A DNA stretch of 64,000 nt from Rhizobium herbae (GTDB taxonomy: Bacteria > Pseudomonadota > Alphaproteobacteria > Rhizobiales > Rhizobiaceae). Below, in pieces: positions 50,761 to 60,110 of the stretch (positions are counted from its first letter, which is position 1; every line of letters begins with the position of its first letter). Under the pieces are notes generated by a model. The model saw nothing but the letters and a program-made list of their open reading frames with translations. It was not told the origin of the DNA and searched no databases. The stretch spans positions 1 to 64,000 of the forward strand of contig NZ_JAEUAO010000008.1 in assembly GCF_019511375.1 (NCBI RefSeq), written 5' to 3'. The position numbers and the translations under genes were made by a program.

Positions 50761-53360
50761 TTCTTCACGACCCCCCTTACGCCGCCGCCGATGAGGAACG
50801 TCGCATCCATCAGGGCAAGGACAGGACTGATGCCGCCGCCTGCCGCCATGTAGCGGGGCTGCCAGTGCGGATGGAACTTCGACTTGAAGGCCTTCAGCCC
50901 CTTGAAATTGTAGAAGCGCTCGCCGTGCTCGAAGACGGTTCGCCCGACCTTGTCCCAGACGGGCGATGACCGCCGCGCCGAAAGCCCAGCCAGGGGCGCC
51001 ATGCCGAGATTGAACGTCTTGAACCCCTTGTCGCGCAGGAATTCCATCAGCGACACGAACAGGAAATCCATCGCCCCCCGGGGCGCATCCGGCGAAAACC
51101 GCATCAGATCCACCGATCCTTCCGCGAGCGTGTCGGTGACGAGGACGTTGGCGAAGGCGACGATTCGTCCATTCACCCTCAGAACTCCAACCGGCTGGCC
51201 GGCAATGTAGTCCGCATCGAAAGCGCCCAGCGAGAAGCCTTTTTCCTTGGCCCGATGATGCGCAAGCCAACTGTCGGACACCGCGGAGAGCTCGTCCATG
51301 ATGGCAGGCACCCCGTCGGGATCCACCATCTCGAACTCCAGCCCGTCTCTTTGCCCGCGGCTCACCGCCTGGCGCAGGCCGGCCCATTTGCCACCCTTGA
51401 GCTCAAATGTCCTCAGATCCACCATCGCCAGTTCGCCTAGCCGTAACGCGCGTAGGCCGGCATCGGCATAGTAGGAAAGGCCGGCGGGCGAAACCTGGTA
51501 GAAGACCGGCCGGCAGCCGCAGGATCGTGCCGCCTCGACGAATTGCCAGATCAGTTCCGGCCAGGCGTCCTGCGGGCCGATCGGATCGAAAAGCGCGATC
51601 CAGGAGCGGGCCTGCCGCCCGTACATGATGAACGCCCGCCCGTCCGGCGAAAACATCAGACTCTTGTCCCTCATCCGCACAAGGTTGGCGTCTGACATGT
51701 CCTGTTTGGCGGCTATGGCGACCGCCTTTTCAAGCGCTTCCTCCGACGAGATATCCGCTGGCGCCCTTGCTGGACGCAAAAGGCTCCACAACGCCACGGT
51801 GCCGCAGAAGATCGTCAAGCCGAGCACGGCGCGAAGGCCGCGCGGGGCTTCGCCCGAAAGCTCGAACTGCCACCACAGATCGTGACTGTATTCGACGTCG
51901 CGATAGACGAACAGAAGCATGGTGACGGCGAAGAGGCAGAGCGCCAGCATCGCCGAAAGCCAGGATGCGGTGAGCGGCTCGCCGGTGAAGGTTGCCGGCC
52001 GGTCGAAGATGCGGCGGGTGGCGAGCAGACTGAGGACGAAGAAGGCGAGAAGGCCGGCCTCGACCAGTGCCACCGCCTTTATGAGCGAAAAGAGCAGGGC
52101 TACCGAGGCGATCACCAGCGCCGCCCACCATGCGCCGTCGAGCCGCCGCGCGAGGCCGCGCGCAACGACCACCAGCGCCAGCCCGAGCAGGCTTGCGAGG
52201 AAATGCGCGCCCTCCAGGAGGGGAAGCGGAACGTAGCTCGACAAAAGGGCGAGGTTTTCGTCCGGCGTCGGCGTGACGCTGGAAAAGACCAACATGGCGG
52301 CCAGCACCAGCGCCAGGGTGGCAAGGAGTATGGGCGTCAGTCGTCCGGCAATTCGGCCGAGGCTGGAGGCGACGGGACGCCGGGACAGGCTGCGCACCTC
52401 CGCGCCGATGACGAAAATGACCGCCAGAAGAAGCGGCAGCACATGATAGATCAGCCGGTAGAGCATCAAGGCGCCGAGCACGGCGTCGATATCCGCCGTC
52501 CGCCCCAGAGCCGCGATGATGACGGTCTCGAAAACGCCGAGGCCCGCCGGAACATGGCTGAGCACGCCGAGCCCGACGGCAACCGCGTAGACCGCAAGGA
52601 AAGCCGGCCAGCCCATGATCCCGTCCGGCAGCAGCACGTAGAGCACCGTCGCGGAGGCGGCTATGTCGAGCACGGAGACAAGAAGCTGCCGCGACGCAGT
52701 GCGGGAGTCGGGAAATCGAAGCGCAAAGCGACCGAGTTCCAGGACGCGGCCATCCCGGCCGGCGACCATCAGGCCGCCAAGCCCGGCCAGAGCTACCGCG
52801 GCAATCAGCCTCAGCCAGAACGGATCAAGCCCGACCAGCGGCGCAATTTCCGGCGCGATGGCCAGAAGGCTGAATGAGGCAATGCTGGCAAGACCCAGCC
52901 CGAAGGCAAGCGTGACGAAGGCGATCACGCCGGCGATTTCTTCAGGCTTCAGACCGAGACGCGAATAGGCGCGATAGCGAATGGCGCCGCCGCTCAGAGG
53001 CCCGAAACCGGCGGTGTTTCCGACGGCATAGGCGGCAAACGCCGTCAAGGCCACGTCCACATAGGGCAGCTTGCGCTTCACATAAAAAAGCGCGCCGACG
53101 TCATAGAGCGTCAGAGCGGCGAAGCTCAGCGCCGTAAAGAGGATGGCGGAGACGATCGATGGCCCGGACGTTGCCCGCAGCGCCGCCACGACATCGTCAT
53201 AGCGGACTTCGCTCGTCAGCCGGACGATGGCAAAGCCGATGATGATGAGGATGATGGCAGTAGCGCCGCCTTTGGTAAGCCATCTGTTGCGGCGCAGACG
53301 TTGAAACAGGGAGACCGCGATCTCTTCGCGCGCGTCGGTTCGATCGGATATATCTGTCAT
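50757..53360 (-). CDS. lpiA: LpiA/MprF-type lysylphosphatidylglycerol synthase/flippase
   Basis: The 867-residue protein uses lysyl-tRNA to add lysine to phosphatidylglycerol. The N-terminal ~530 residues form a 13-14-helix flippase-like module (GNTAGFGPLSGGAIRYRAYSRLG is the conserved loop), and the C-terminal cytoplasmic part (about 560-867) is the DUF2156 aminoacyltransferase, with GRAFIMYGRQARSWIALFDP and MDFLFVSLMEFLRDKGFKTFNLGMAPLAG split over its end. The product lowers membrane negative charge. In Rhizobium tropici lpiA is acid-induced. It is first of the lpiA-acvB operon. Confidence 0.95.
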   Translation of the reverse strand: MTDISDRTDAREEIAVSLFQRLRRNRWLTKGGATAIILIIIGFAIVRLTSEVRYDDVVAALRATSGPSIVSAILFTALSFAALTLYDVGALFYVKRKLPYVDVALTAFAAYAVGNTAGFGPLSGGAIRYRAYSRLGLKPEEIAGVIAFVTLAFGLGLASIASFSLLAIAPEIAPLVGLDPFWLRLIAAVALAGLGGLMVAGRDGRVLELGRFALRFPDSRTASRQLLVSVLDIAASATVLYVLLPDGIMGWPAFLAVYAVAVGLGVLSHVPAGLGVFETVIIAALGRTADIDAVLGALMLYRLIYHVLPLLLAVIFVIGAEVRSLSRRPVASSLGRIAGRLTPILLATLALVLAAMLVFSSVTPTPDENLALLSSYVPLPLLEGAHFLASLLGLALVVVARGLARRLDGAWWAALVIASVALLFSLIKAVALVEAGLLAFFVLSLLATRRIFDRPATFTGEPLTASWLSAMLALCLFAVTMLLFVYRDVEYSHDLWWQFELSGEAPRGLRAVLGLTIFCGTVALWSLLRPARAPADISSEEALEKAVAIAAKQDMSDANLVRMRDKSLMFSPDGRAFIMYGRQARSWIALFDPIGPQDAWPELIWQFVEAARSCGCRPVFYQVSPAGLSYYADAGLRALRLGELAMVDLRTFELKGGKWAGLRQAVSRGQRDGLEFEMVDPDGVPAIMDELSAVSDSWLAHHRAKEKGFSLGAFDADYIAGQPVGVLRVNGRIVAFANVLVTDTLAEGSVDLMRFSPDAPRGAMDFLFVSLMEFLRDKGFKTFNLGMAPLAGLSARRSSPVWDKVGRTVFEHGERFYNFKGLKAFKSKFHPHWQPRYMAAGGGISPVLALMDATFLIGGGVRGVVKK

Positions 53361-53587
53361 GCAAACACCCTATCGCCGGGAACCATGGCACTGGAGAGGA
53401 TATACATCCGCTTCGCACTGCAAAAAAGTGAACTTCCTGTAATCTGGTCGGAAGCGGAATCGCAGGCGACAGGTGCGGAAACGGCGCTTGAGTTTACGTC
53501 ATTCCTGCCTTTCCGAGGGCGCAGGCGTCGCGGTAACGCGCCACCCGCGATCATTGACCCGCCTCCGTTGCGATCTATCTCGCTTGT

Positions 53588-54385
53588 ATGGCCGAACGGC
53601 AGGACCCATCGGATGAAAGAAAAATGGACGCAGTTCGCGAGCGGCTGCGATCGCTTTATCTCGGGACGAGCCGCAAGGCGGTCCGTTTCCAAATCACCAT
53701 GGCGATCATCGATGTCGCCATCATCGCGTTCTTTTTGGCCGGCCCCTATTTTGGCAGCGGGCGGATCTATCTAATCGTCGACTATGCAATCGCCGTGGTG
53801 ATCGCGTTCGAACTCGGCGCGCGCGCATTGATCGCACCGAATCTGAGGCGCTGGCTGACACGGCCGATGACCTGGGTCGATACCGCGATCCTCGCGACGC
53901 TGCTCTTTCCGGCGACATTCTCGAACTTCGCCTTCCTGCGTGCCTTCCGCATCTGGTCGCTCGGACAAAGCAAGGTTTTCGCGCTTTTGATCAAGCGGGC
54001 CGGTTATGGCGAGTGGGAAGAAGTCATCCGAGCTTGCATCAACTTCCTCACGTTCCTCTTCCTCGTTACAGGCTTCGTCTACACGGTATTTTTCTACCAT
54101 CAGGCGGGGGTGGAAGGATTTGTGGACGCGCTCTATTTCACCGTCGCGACGATCACGACGACGGGGTTCGGCGATATCACCTTGCCCGGGACGCTCGGCA
54201 AGCTCACGTCGATCGTGACGATGATCTTCGGCATCTCGCTCTTCGTGCGCCTCGCCCAGGCGATCGTGCGGCCGCACAAGGTCGTCTTCCCCTGCCCGCA
54301 ATGCGGTCTGCAGCGCCACGATGCCGATGCCGTGCACTGCAAGGCCTGCGGGCATGTGCTGAATATTCCCGACGAGGGGAGTTGA
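53588..54385 (+). CDS. Voltage-gated-type potassium channel with C-terminal zinc-ribbon motif
   Basis: The 265 residues have about five or six membrane helices (first near 35-52), an arginine-poor S4-like helix (FLRAFRIWSLGQSKVF), and the pore loop FTVATITTTGFGDITLPG (about 182-199), where TTGFGD is a variant of the K+ selectivity signature TVGYGD. The tail has CPQC (236-239) and CKAC (251-254), a zinc-ribbon-like pair, in place of the usual RCK domain. It probably conducts K+ or another monovalent cation. It is divergent from lpiA across 227 bases. Confidence 0.82.
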   Translation: MAERQDPSDERKMDAVRERLRSLYLGTSRKAVRFQITMAIIDVAIIAFFLAGPYFGSGRIYLIVDYAIAVVIAFELGARALIAPNLRRWLTRPMTWVDTAILATLLFPATFSNFAFLRAFRIWSLGQSKVFALLIKRAGYGEWEEVIRACINFLTFLFLVTGFVYTVFFYHQAGVEGFVDALYFTVATITTTGFGDITLPGTLGKLTSIVTMIFGISLFVRLAQAIVRPHKVVFPCPQCGLQRHDADAVHCKACGHVLNIPDEGS

Positions 54386-54431
54386 GGTTCCCTCGCTCAG
54401 CGCCCAAAGACCCTGTCTATCCCTGTGCCCG

Positions 54432-56084
54432 TCATGAGCCAACCCGAAGCTGACTGTCCGTAGCTGCCGATCGGCAGGCAGCAAAGACGTCGAGTTCCGG
54501 ATTGTAGACCTTGGTCTCGACATTCATCATTCCAAGCACCGTATGAAACAGGTTGTCGTGCGAGGTGGCGGCGCCGGCGTACCTGTCGAGACAGTATCTG
54601 TCGAGTTTCGTCAGCTCGGCATAGCCATCCGAAAACCATGCGATGAAAGGCACATGCGTCTGTTCGGCCGGCGCGAACATGTAGGGAGCGCCGTGCAGGA
54701 ACAATCCATTTTCACCCAGGGACTCGCCGTGGTCCGACATGTAAATCATCGCTCCATCGACGCGGCCCTGATGCTTCTTCAGAAGATCGATGACTGCGGC
54801 GAGGTTGTGGTCGGTGTAGAGGATCGTATTGTCGTAAGCGTTGACGATCTCCTCGCGGCTGCACTCTGATAGTTGCGGCGTGCGGCAATCCGGCACGAAC
54901 CGTCGGAATTCCTCCGGATAGCGCATGAAGTAGGCCGGGCCGTGGCTGCCGAGCTGATGCAGAACGATGACGGTATTCCTGGTGATGCCCGCGAGCTTGC
55001 TGTCGAGCTTGCCAAGAAAGATATCGTCCAGACATTCGCCTTGCTTGCAATAGGGACTGTTCTTCTGCTTCGTGACGCTCGCAAAGCTGATCAGGTCGGC
55101 AACGCCCTTGCTGCCGGTATTGTTATCCCACCAGTAGGCATCCAGCCCGGCGCGACGCAACACATCCATCAATGTATCGGTCGAGCGCGCTTTCCTGTCC
55201 GAATAGTTCCTCTTGCCATAGACCGAAAACATGCACGGCAGCGACACGGCCGTTGCCGTCCCGCAACTCGTCGTCTGCGTGAAATTCGTCACGCCACGGG
55301 CCTCCAGTTCAGGATTGGTGTCGCGCTGGTAGCCGTTAAGGGAAAAATTCATGGCGCGCGCCGTCTCGCCTGCAACGATAATGGTGACGACGGGTTTTTG
55401 CGCCTTGGCAATCACCCGGCCGATTTTGGCGTCAGTCCCCAGAGGAGCGCGAACCAGCCCGATCTCGCGATAGGCGCTGACTACAAGGGCGATGGCCGAC
55501 GTAATCGGCGCAAACGGCGTCAGTTTCGCCATCATGTCCCGGTGTTCGCGAATGTTGGAAGAGAGACCCGAGTAGTTGGCAAAGGCAAGCCCGGCACAAA
55601 GAGACAGACAGACGACGACGGCGGCAAGATTGACGAAGACCTTGCTGAGCAAGGGTCGATGTTTGACCCGCGTCGCCAAGACCAGCGCCGACGGCAGAAC
55701 ACCGTACAGAATGACATGCATGATGAAGGTTGCCGTGATGAGATGGCTCGCTTCTTCAGGTGTTGTGACCACGGCATTCCGGATCATCTCCTTGTCGATC
55801 ACCACGCCGAAAAAATCCGTATAGTAGGACGCGATCGAGCCTGCGATGATGAGGAAGACGAGAAACGGCTTGATAAGATACTTCGCCGAAAAGACGATCA
55901 TGCCGGCGAACACCAGGAACATGATCGCAGCGGCGAACATGTAGAATGCGTCGTGCAGCCCACCGAAAACGTGTAAGGCATCGTTCCAGAAGGTGAGATT
56001 GAGGGCGACCAGGATGTAAACGCCCACAAACAGGCTCAACGGTATGCTCCCCAAGGTGGGGCGCCTGGGAAAGAGACGGTTCAA
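54432..56084 (-). CDS. eptA: Phosphoethanolamine transferase (EptA/sulfatase family)
   Basis: The 550-residue protein has five N-terminal membrane helices (about 12-170) and a periplasmic alkaline-phosphatase-like domain. The zinc ligand Glu240 lies in VAGETARAMNFSLNGY, the nucleophile is Thr278 in TTSCGTATAVSLPCMFS, and YMSDHGESLGENGLFLHG gives further ligands. It adds phosphoethanolamine to lipid A phosphates or core sugars, reducing surface charge. The start is TTG at 56084 with GGAG six bases upstream; no nearer ATG exists. It converges on the channel gene, and lpiA-acvB lies just beyond. Confidence 0.92.
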   Translation of the reverse strand: MNRLFPRRPTLGSIPLSLFVGVYILVALNLTFWNDALHVFGGLHDAFYMFAAAIMFLVFAGMIVFSAKYLIKPFLVFLIIAGSIASYYTDFFGVVIDKEMIRNAVVTTPEEASHLITATFIMHVILYGVLPSALVLATRVKHRPLLSKVFVNLAAVVVCLSLCAGLAFANYSGLSSNIREHRDMMAKLTPFAPITSAIALVVSAYREIGLVRAPLGTDAKIGRVIAKAQKPVVTIIVAGETARAMNFSLNGYQRDTNPELEARGVTNFTQTTSCGTATAVSLPCMFSVYGKRNYSDRKARSTDTLMDVLRRAGLDAYWWDNNTGSKGVADLISFASVTKQKNSPYCKQGECLDDIFLGKLDSKLAGITRNTVIVLHQLGSHGPAYFMRYPEEFRRFVPDCRTPQLSECSREEIVNAYDNTILYTDHNLAAVIDLLKKHQGRVDGAMIYMSDHGESLGENGLFLHGAPYMFAPAEQTHVPFIAWFSDGYAELTKLDRYCLDRYAGAATSHDNLFHTVLGMMNVETKVYNPELDVFAACRSAATDSQLRVGS

Positions 56085-56214
56085 GCTTTACTCCAGCAAC
56101 AAAGGAAGGACAACGATCCGTTCCTTCTGTGCTGCGCGGCTGACATTAAGCTGAACGCCGGCAAAGTCCTTGCCCGGTGACCTCTTCGCCGCGAAGATGA
56201 CCGCCTGACGCTCC

Positions 56215-57336
56215 TTATACCCTCGTGGCCCGCAGCCGCTCCTCGTCGAGCACCACGCCCAGCCCGGGCGTTTCGCCCAGTTCCAGCCAGCCATCCTTGT
56301 GCGTCAGTGGCGAGAGCATTGCGTAGTCGCGGCGCTCCTCGCTCCATTCGGGATTGTCGTAGGGATATTCGAGGAACGGCGCGTCGCCCACGCCGGCGGT
56401 GAGGTGGGCGTTGGCGAGCACCCCGACGCCATTGGTCCAGGAGTGCGGCGTGAACATCACGCCGGCCTCGCGGGCCTGGTAAGCGAGACGGCGGCAGCCG
56501 GTGATGCCACCGGTGAGTGCCACATCCGGCTGGATGACATCGAAGGCGCGGGCCTCGATGATGTCGCGGAACTCATAGAGTTCCCGGGTCATCTCGCCGC
56601 CGGCAATGCGCACGCTGGTCGCGTCGGAGAGGCGGCGCATCCCTTCGCGGTCGGCGCGAAACAGCGGTTCTTCCATCCAGTAGACTGTCAGCCTTTCCAG
56701 CTCTTTCGCCACAGCCAGCGCATCCTTGAAGGTCCAGGCCAGCGTCGTGTCCCACGGCATGCGCCAGCCCTGGTTACAATCGACCATCAGTTCCAACCGG
56801 TCGCCAACGCGCGCGCGGATGGCTTCGAGCGCCTTCACATCGGCCTTCCAGCTGCCGCGGCCGCCGGCCGATGAGGAAAAGCGCACCTTCATCGCCGGGA
56901 AACCTTCCTCGATATAGCGCTCGGCCTGATCGGCCATGGCCGAGGGCTCGCGCAGGACCCCGGAGGAGGCATAGAGCCGGACCTTGTCGGCCCGGCCGCC
57001 GAGCATGCGCCAGACCGGTTCCTGCGTGATCTTGCCGGACAGGTCCCAGAGCGCCAGGTCCATCGGCCAGCAGCGGCCGTAGTGGAAAGAAATATGCGAC
57101 AGCACCTCGTAATGCCGCTCCAGATGACGCGGATCCGCACCGATGAACAGGTCCTCGTGCCCCTCGAAGCCCTTCATCAGGTCGCCGGAGCCGATCCCCT
57201 CGCGGCCCTCATCATCACGGACGCGAACGATCGTCACGTCGAAATGTTGCCGCGGACGGCCGTCCCAACTCGCCTTGAAGGCCGGGTGGAGCGGCAGCCG
57301 GTGATGGGTGATCTCGATGGAGTTGATCTTGCTCAT
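56215..57336 (-). CDS. Enolase-superfamily enzyme (mandelate racemase/muconate lactonizing family)
   Basis: The 373 residues have the N-terminal capping domain (1-120) and a TIM barrel with the metal ligands in VDCNQGW (Asp, about 186), MEEPL (Glu) and AGGEM (Glu). The base motif near AMKVRF is K-x-R, and a late TPHSW supplies the His. Members dehydrate or racemise sugar acids or related acids. It is the last of three genes with the aldehyde and alcohol dehydrogenases. Together they look like oxidation of an alcohol or aldehyde sugar to an acid that is then dehydrated, but the substrate is not determined. Confidence 0.85.
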   Translation of the reverse strand: MSKINSIEITHHRLPLHPAFKASWDGRPRQHFDVTIVRVRDDEGREGIGSGDLMKGFEGHEDLFIGADPRHLERHYEVLSHISFHYGRCWPMDLALWDLSGKITQEPVWRMLGGRADKVRLYASSGVLREPSAMADQAERYIEEGFPAMKVRFSSSAGGRGSWKADVKALEAIRARVGDRLELMVDCNQGWRMPWDTTLAWTFKDALAVAKELERLTVYWMEEPLFRADREGMRRLSDATSVRIAGGEMTRELYEFRDIIEARAFDVIQPDVALTGGITGCRRLAYQAREAGVMFTPHSWTNGVGVLANAHLTAGVGDAPFLEYPYDNPEWSEERRDYAMLSPLTHKDGWLELGETPGLGVVLDEERLRATRV

Positions 57337-57351
57337 GCGGCTCTCCTCGCC

Positions 57352-58851
57352 TCAGCCGAAATGCTGCCAGATGGTCTTGTAGTCGCAATATTTGTCGATC
57401 GCATGCACCGAGCGGTCGCGGCCGAAACCGGACTGCTTGAAGCCGCCGAAGGGCGTGGCGAAATTCGACATGTCGTAAGTGTTGATCCAGACGGTGCCGG
57501 CATGGATCGCCTCGGAGAAGCGATGGACGCGGTTCATGTCCGTGGTGAAGACGGCTCCCGCCAGACCGTAGATCGTGTCGTTGGCGATCCTCAAGGCTTC
57601 GTCCTCTGTGTCGAAGGGGATTGCCGCGAGAACGGGTCCAAAAATTTCCTGACGGGCAAGGCGCATGTCGTTGGTCACATCGACGAAGACGCCGGGGGAG
57701 ACATAATAGCCGCCGGTTTCCGACAGCGTCCGCTCGCCGCCGAAGGCACGCCGCGCACCTTCCTTCTCGCCGACCGCGATCATCGAGAGCACTTTGTTCA
57801 TGTGCTCTTCCTCGATCAGCGCGCCGATCTGCGCCGACGGCTCGAAGGGGTGGGCGAGCGTGATGTCGCTCCTGGTGACGGCTTCGATTTTGGCGATCAG
57901 CGCCTCCTGCACCGAGCGCTCGACAATCAGCCTTGTCGAGGCATGGCAGGTCTCTCCGGAATTGTAGAAACAGCCCCAGGCGACGGCGGTCGCCGCCGCA
58001 TCGAGATCGGCATCGGCAAACACGACGAGCGGCGACTTGCCGCCAAGCTCGAGCGCCACGCGCTTGACGTTGGATTGCGCGGCATAACCCATGATCAGCT
58101 TTCCGACCTCGGTCGAGCCGGTAAAGGCGATCATGTCGACATCCATGTGCAGCGCCAGCGGCTTGCCGGTTTCCTCGCCGTAACCGGTGACGACGTTCAG
58201 CACACCCGCCGGAAGACCCGCCTCGAAGCCGAGTTGGGCGAGACGGATGGCCGACAGCGAAGACTGTTCCGCCGGCTTGAGCACGACGGAGTTGCCGGCG
58301 GCGATCGCCGGGCCGAGCTTCCAGGCGTCGATGATCATCGGGTAGTTCCAGGGCGTGATGGCGCCGATGACGCCGATCGGCACCTTGCGTACGATGGCGC
58401 GCTCGCCCGGCGGGGTCGGTGCGACCTCGTCGTAGAGCTTGTCGATCGTCTCGCCGTAGAACTGGATGCCGTCGGCGCAGAGGCGAACGTCGACTTTCAG
58501 CGAGGCCATGACCGGCTTGCCGACATCCAGCGTTTCGAGCAGCGCCAGTTCGTCGCCATGGTCGCGAATCGCCTGGGCCCAGTTCAGCATGATCCTCTTC
58601 TTTTCAAGCGGATCCTTCTTCCGCCAGATTCCGCTTTCGAAGGATGCGCGGGCCGCCGCCACTGCGCGGTCGATATCGGCGGCATTGCCCCGTGCAAGCC
58701 TGGGGCCGGGCTTGCCGTCCATCGGACGCTTCCGGGTGAAGGTCTCACCGGACGAGGACGGCGACAGTTCGCCATCGATGAAATGGCGGCCTTCCGGCTT
58801 CAGGGCCGAGAGCATGTCTTCCCAATAGTCGCGAGTATAATCCTTGGTCAT
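57352..58851 (-). CDS. NAD-dependent aldehyde dehydrogenase
   Basis: The 499-residue enzyme has TPWNYPMIIDAWKLGPAIAAG, the general-base Glu in ALELGGKSPLV (about 269), the catalytic Cys in SGETCHAST (about 303) and QEIFGPVLAAIPF, with a normal C-terminus (PFGGFKQSGFGRDRS). It resembles the gamma-glutamyl-gamma-aminobutyraldehyde / betaine-aldehyde branch more than the first dehydrogenase in this window. It starts at 58851, two bases after the upstream gene's stop, and lies 15 bases before the enolase-family gene. The frame continues above the start but only within the alcohol dehydrogenase gene. Confidence 0.93.
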   Translation of the reverse strand: MTKDYTRDYWEDMLSALKPEGRHFIDGELSPSSSGETFTRKRPMDGKPGPRLARGNAADIDRAVAAARASFESGIWRKKDPLEKKRIMLNWAQAIRDHGDELALLETLDVGKPVMASLKVDVRLCADGIQFYGETIDKLYDEVAPTPPGERAIVRKVPIGVIGAITPWNYPMIIDAWKLGPAIAAGNSVVLKPAEQSSLSAIRLAQLGFEAGLPAGVLNVVTGYGEETGKPLALHMDVDMIAFTGSTEVGKLIMGYAAQSNVKRVALELGGKSPLVVFADADLDAAATAVAWGCFYNSGETCHASTRLIVERSVQEALIAKIEAVTRSDITLAHPFEPSAQIGALIEEEHMNKVLSMIAVGEKEGARRAFGGERTLSETGGYYVSPGVFVDVTNDMRLARQEIFGPVLAAIPFDTEDEALRIANDTIYGLAGAVFTTDMNRVHRFSEAIHAGTVWINTYDMSNFATPFGGFKQSGFGRDRSVHAIDKYCDYKTIWQHFG

Positions 58852-58853
58852 GG

Positions 58854-60017
58854 TCAGGCGGCCTTCGGAAGGGACATGATGATGGCTGCGAAACGGGCGA
58901 TGTCCTCGTCGCTGATTTCGCGGATGGTCGAGCGGCGCATCGGCTGGTTTTCCGGCGCCTTCATCTCGGCGGCGAGCGCAGCCGCATCCAGCGCTTCGAA
59001 CGCATTCGGCAGGGCGCGGACGATGCCGCAGCGGTCCATCAGGCCGGAGACGAAAGCCGGAAGATCCGCCGCCTTGGCAAGACCGCAGGCTTTGGCAGCC
59101 GCATTGAGATCGGCGGTATCGGCCTCGACCAGCCAGGCAAGCGTCGCCTCGAAGCCGAGTGCGGTGGCAAGTCCATGGTGGACAGGAGCCAGGCCCGCCA
59201 GCGCGTGGCTGATCGTGTGGGCGATTGCGGTGCCGCAATTGTCGATGGCAATCCCGGCATAGCACGAGCCGAGCAACACCTTGCCGCGCGCGTCCAGATT
59301 GGCCGGTTCGTTGACGGCTGTTTCCAGCGCCCCGGTGATAAGGCGCAGGGCTTCATGCGCATAGATTTTGCCACCGGCGTGGGTGTTGCGGTTGGTGGCT
59401 GCCTCGAAAGCATGGATGAATGCGTCCATGCCGCACCAGGCCGTGAGATTGGCGGGCAGCGTCGCGGTCAGCACCGGGTCAAGCAGCACGAGATCAGCCT
59501 TGCTCTCGGCCCCCCAGACCCAGAGCTTCTTGCCCGCTGGCCCGGCGAAGATGTTGGTCGCAGACGTTTCCGATCCGGTGCCTGCCGTCGTCGGCACCAT
59601 GATCTTCTTCAAAGGGTTCTTGGGCAGCGGATTGACGGCGAGCGCATAATGCATCGCATCCTCGCCGGAGGCAGCACAACAGGCGGCGATCTTGGCAATG
59701 TCCAGCGCCGAGCCGCCGCCGATGCCGATTACGACATCCGCGCCCGCGACGGCTTCGGTCGCACGCCGCACATGTGCGATCTTCGGTTCGCCCGCGAAAT
59801 CGCAGAAGACATGCGCCGCGATGCCTTCGGCCTGCAACTGGGTTGCGATGCGACCGGCAAGCCCCGATTGAGCAAGGAAGCCGTCGATGACGATGGCGGC
59901 GGTTTTCGCACCAAACGACGAGGCAGCGGCGCCGATCGTTTCGTGAATATTTTCGCCGAAACGGATTTCGGGAACGAATGAAGTGGAAAAAGCCACGGTG
60001 GTGATCCTGCAATGCAT
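58854..60017 (-). CDS. Iron-containing alcohol dehydrogenase
   Basis: The 387 residues match the type III (iron-dependent) dehydrogenases: IGIGGGSALDIAKIAA for NAD(P) binding (about 97-112), PTTAGTGSETSATN, and metal ligands in WCGMDAFIHAFEAA (Asp, His), SHALAG (His) and VHHG (His). It oxidises an alcohol to an aldehyde, which the next gene's product can turn into an acid. It is first in the three-gene operon and divergent from the LysR gene 93 bases away. Confidence 0.92.
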   Translation of the reverse strand: MHCRITTVAFSTSFVPEIRFGENIHETIGAAASSFGAKTAAIVIDGFLAQSGLAGRIATQLQAEGIAAHVFCDFAGEPKIAHVRRATEAVAGADVVIGIGGGSALDIAKIAACCAASGEDAMHYALAVNPLPKNPLKKIMVPTTAGTGSETSATNIFAGPAGKKLWVWGAESKADLVLLDPVLTATLPANLTAWCGMDAFIHAFEAATNRNTHAGGKIYAHEALRLITGALETAVNEPANLDARGKVLLGSCYAGIAIDNCGTAIAHTISHALAGLAPVHHGLATALGFEATLAWLVEADTADLNAAAKACGLAKAADLPAFVSGLMDRCGIVRALPNAFEALDAAALAAEMKAPENQPMRRSTIREISDEDIARFAAIIMSLPKAA

Positions 60018-60110
60018 GTTTGATGCTGCTTCCAGCCTGCATCACAATCTGATATTTTCAAACACAGGCATTTTTCGGCCATTTTGATAATCTGAAATCA
60101 TGGAGACGGG

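Noticed and set aside
50761..51387. Upstream extension of acvB
   Set aside because: The extension lies wholly inside lpiA in another frame. The signal peptide begins at base 50760.
56088..56214. Frame between the enolase-family and phosphoethanolamine transferase genes
   Set aside because: It only continues a shadow frame of the enolase-family gene. It has no start or ribosome site of its own.
58852..59265. Upstream extension of the second aldehyde dehydrogenase
   Set aside because: It overlaps the alcohol dehydrogenase gene out of frame and shows no homology.
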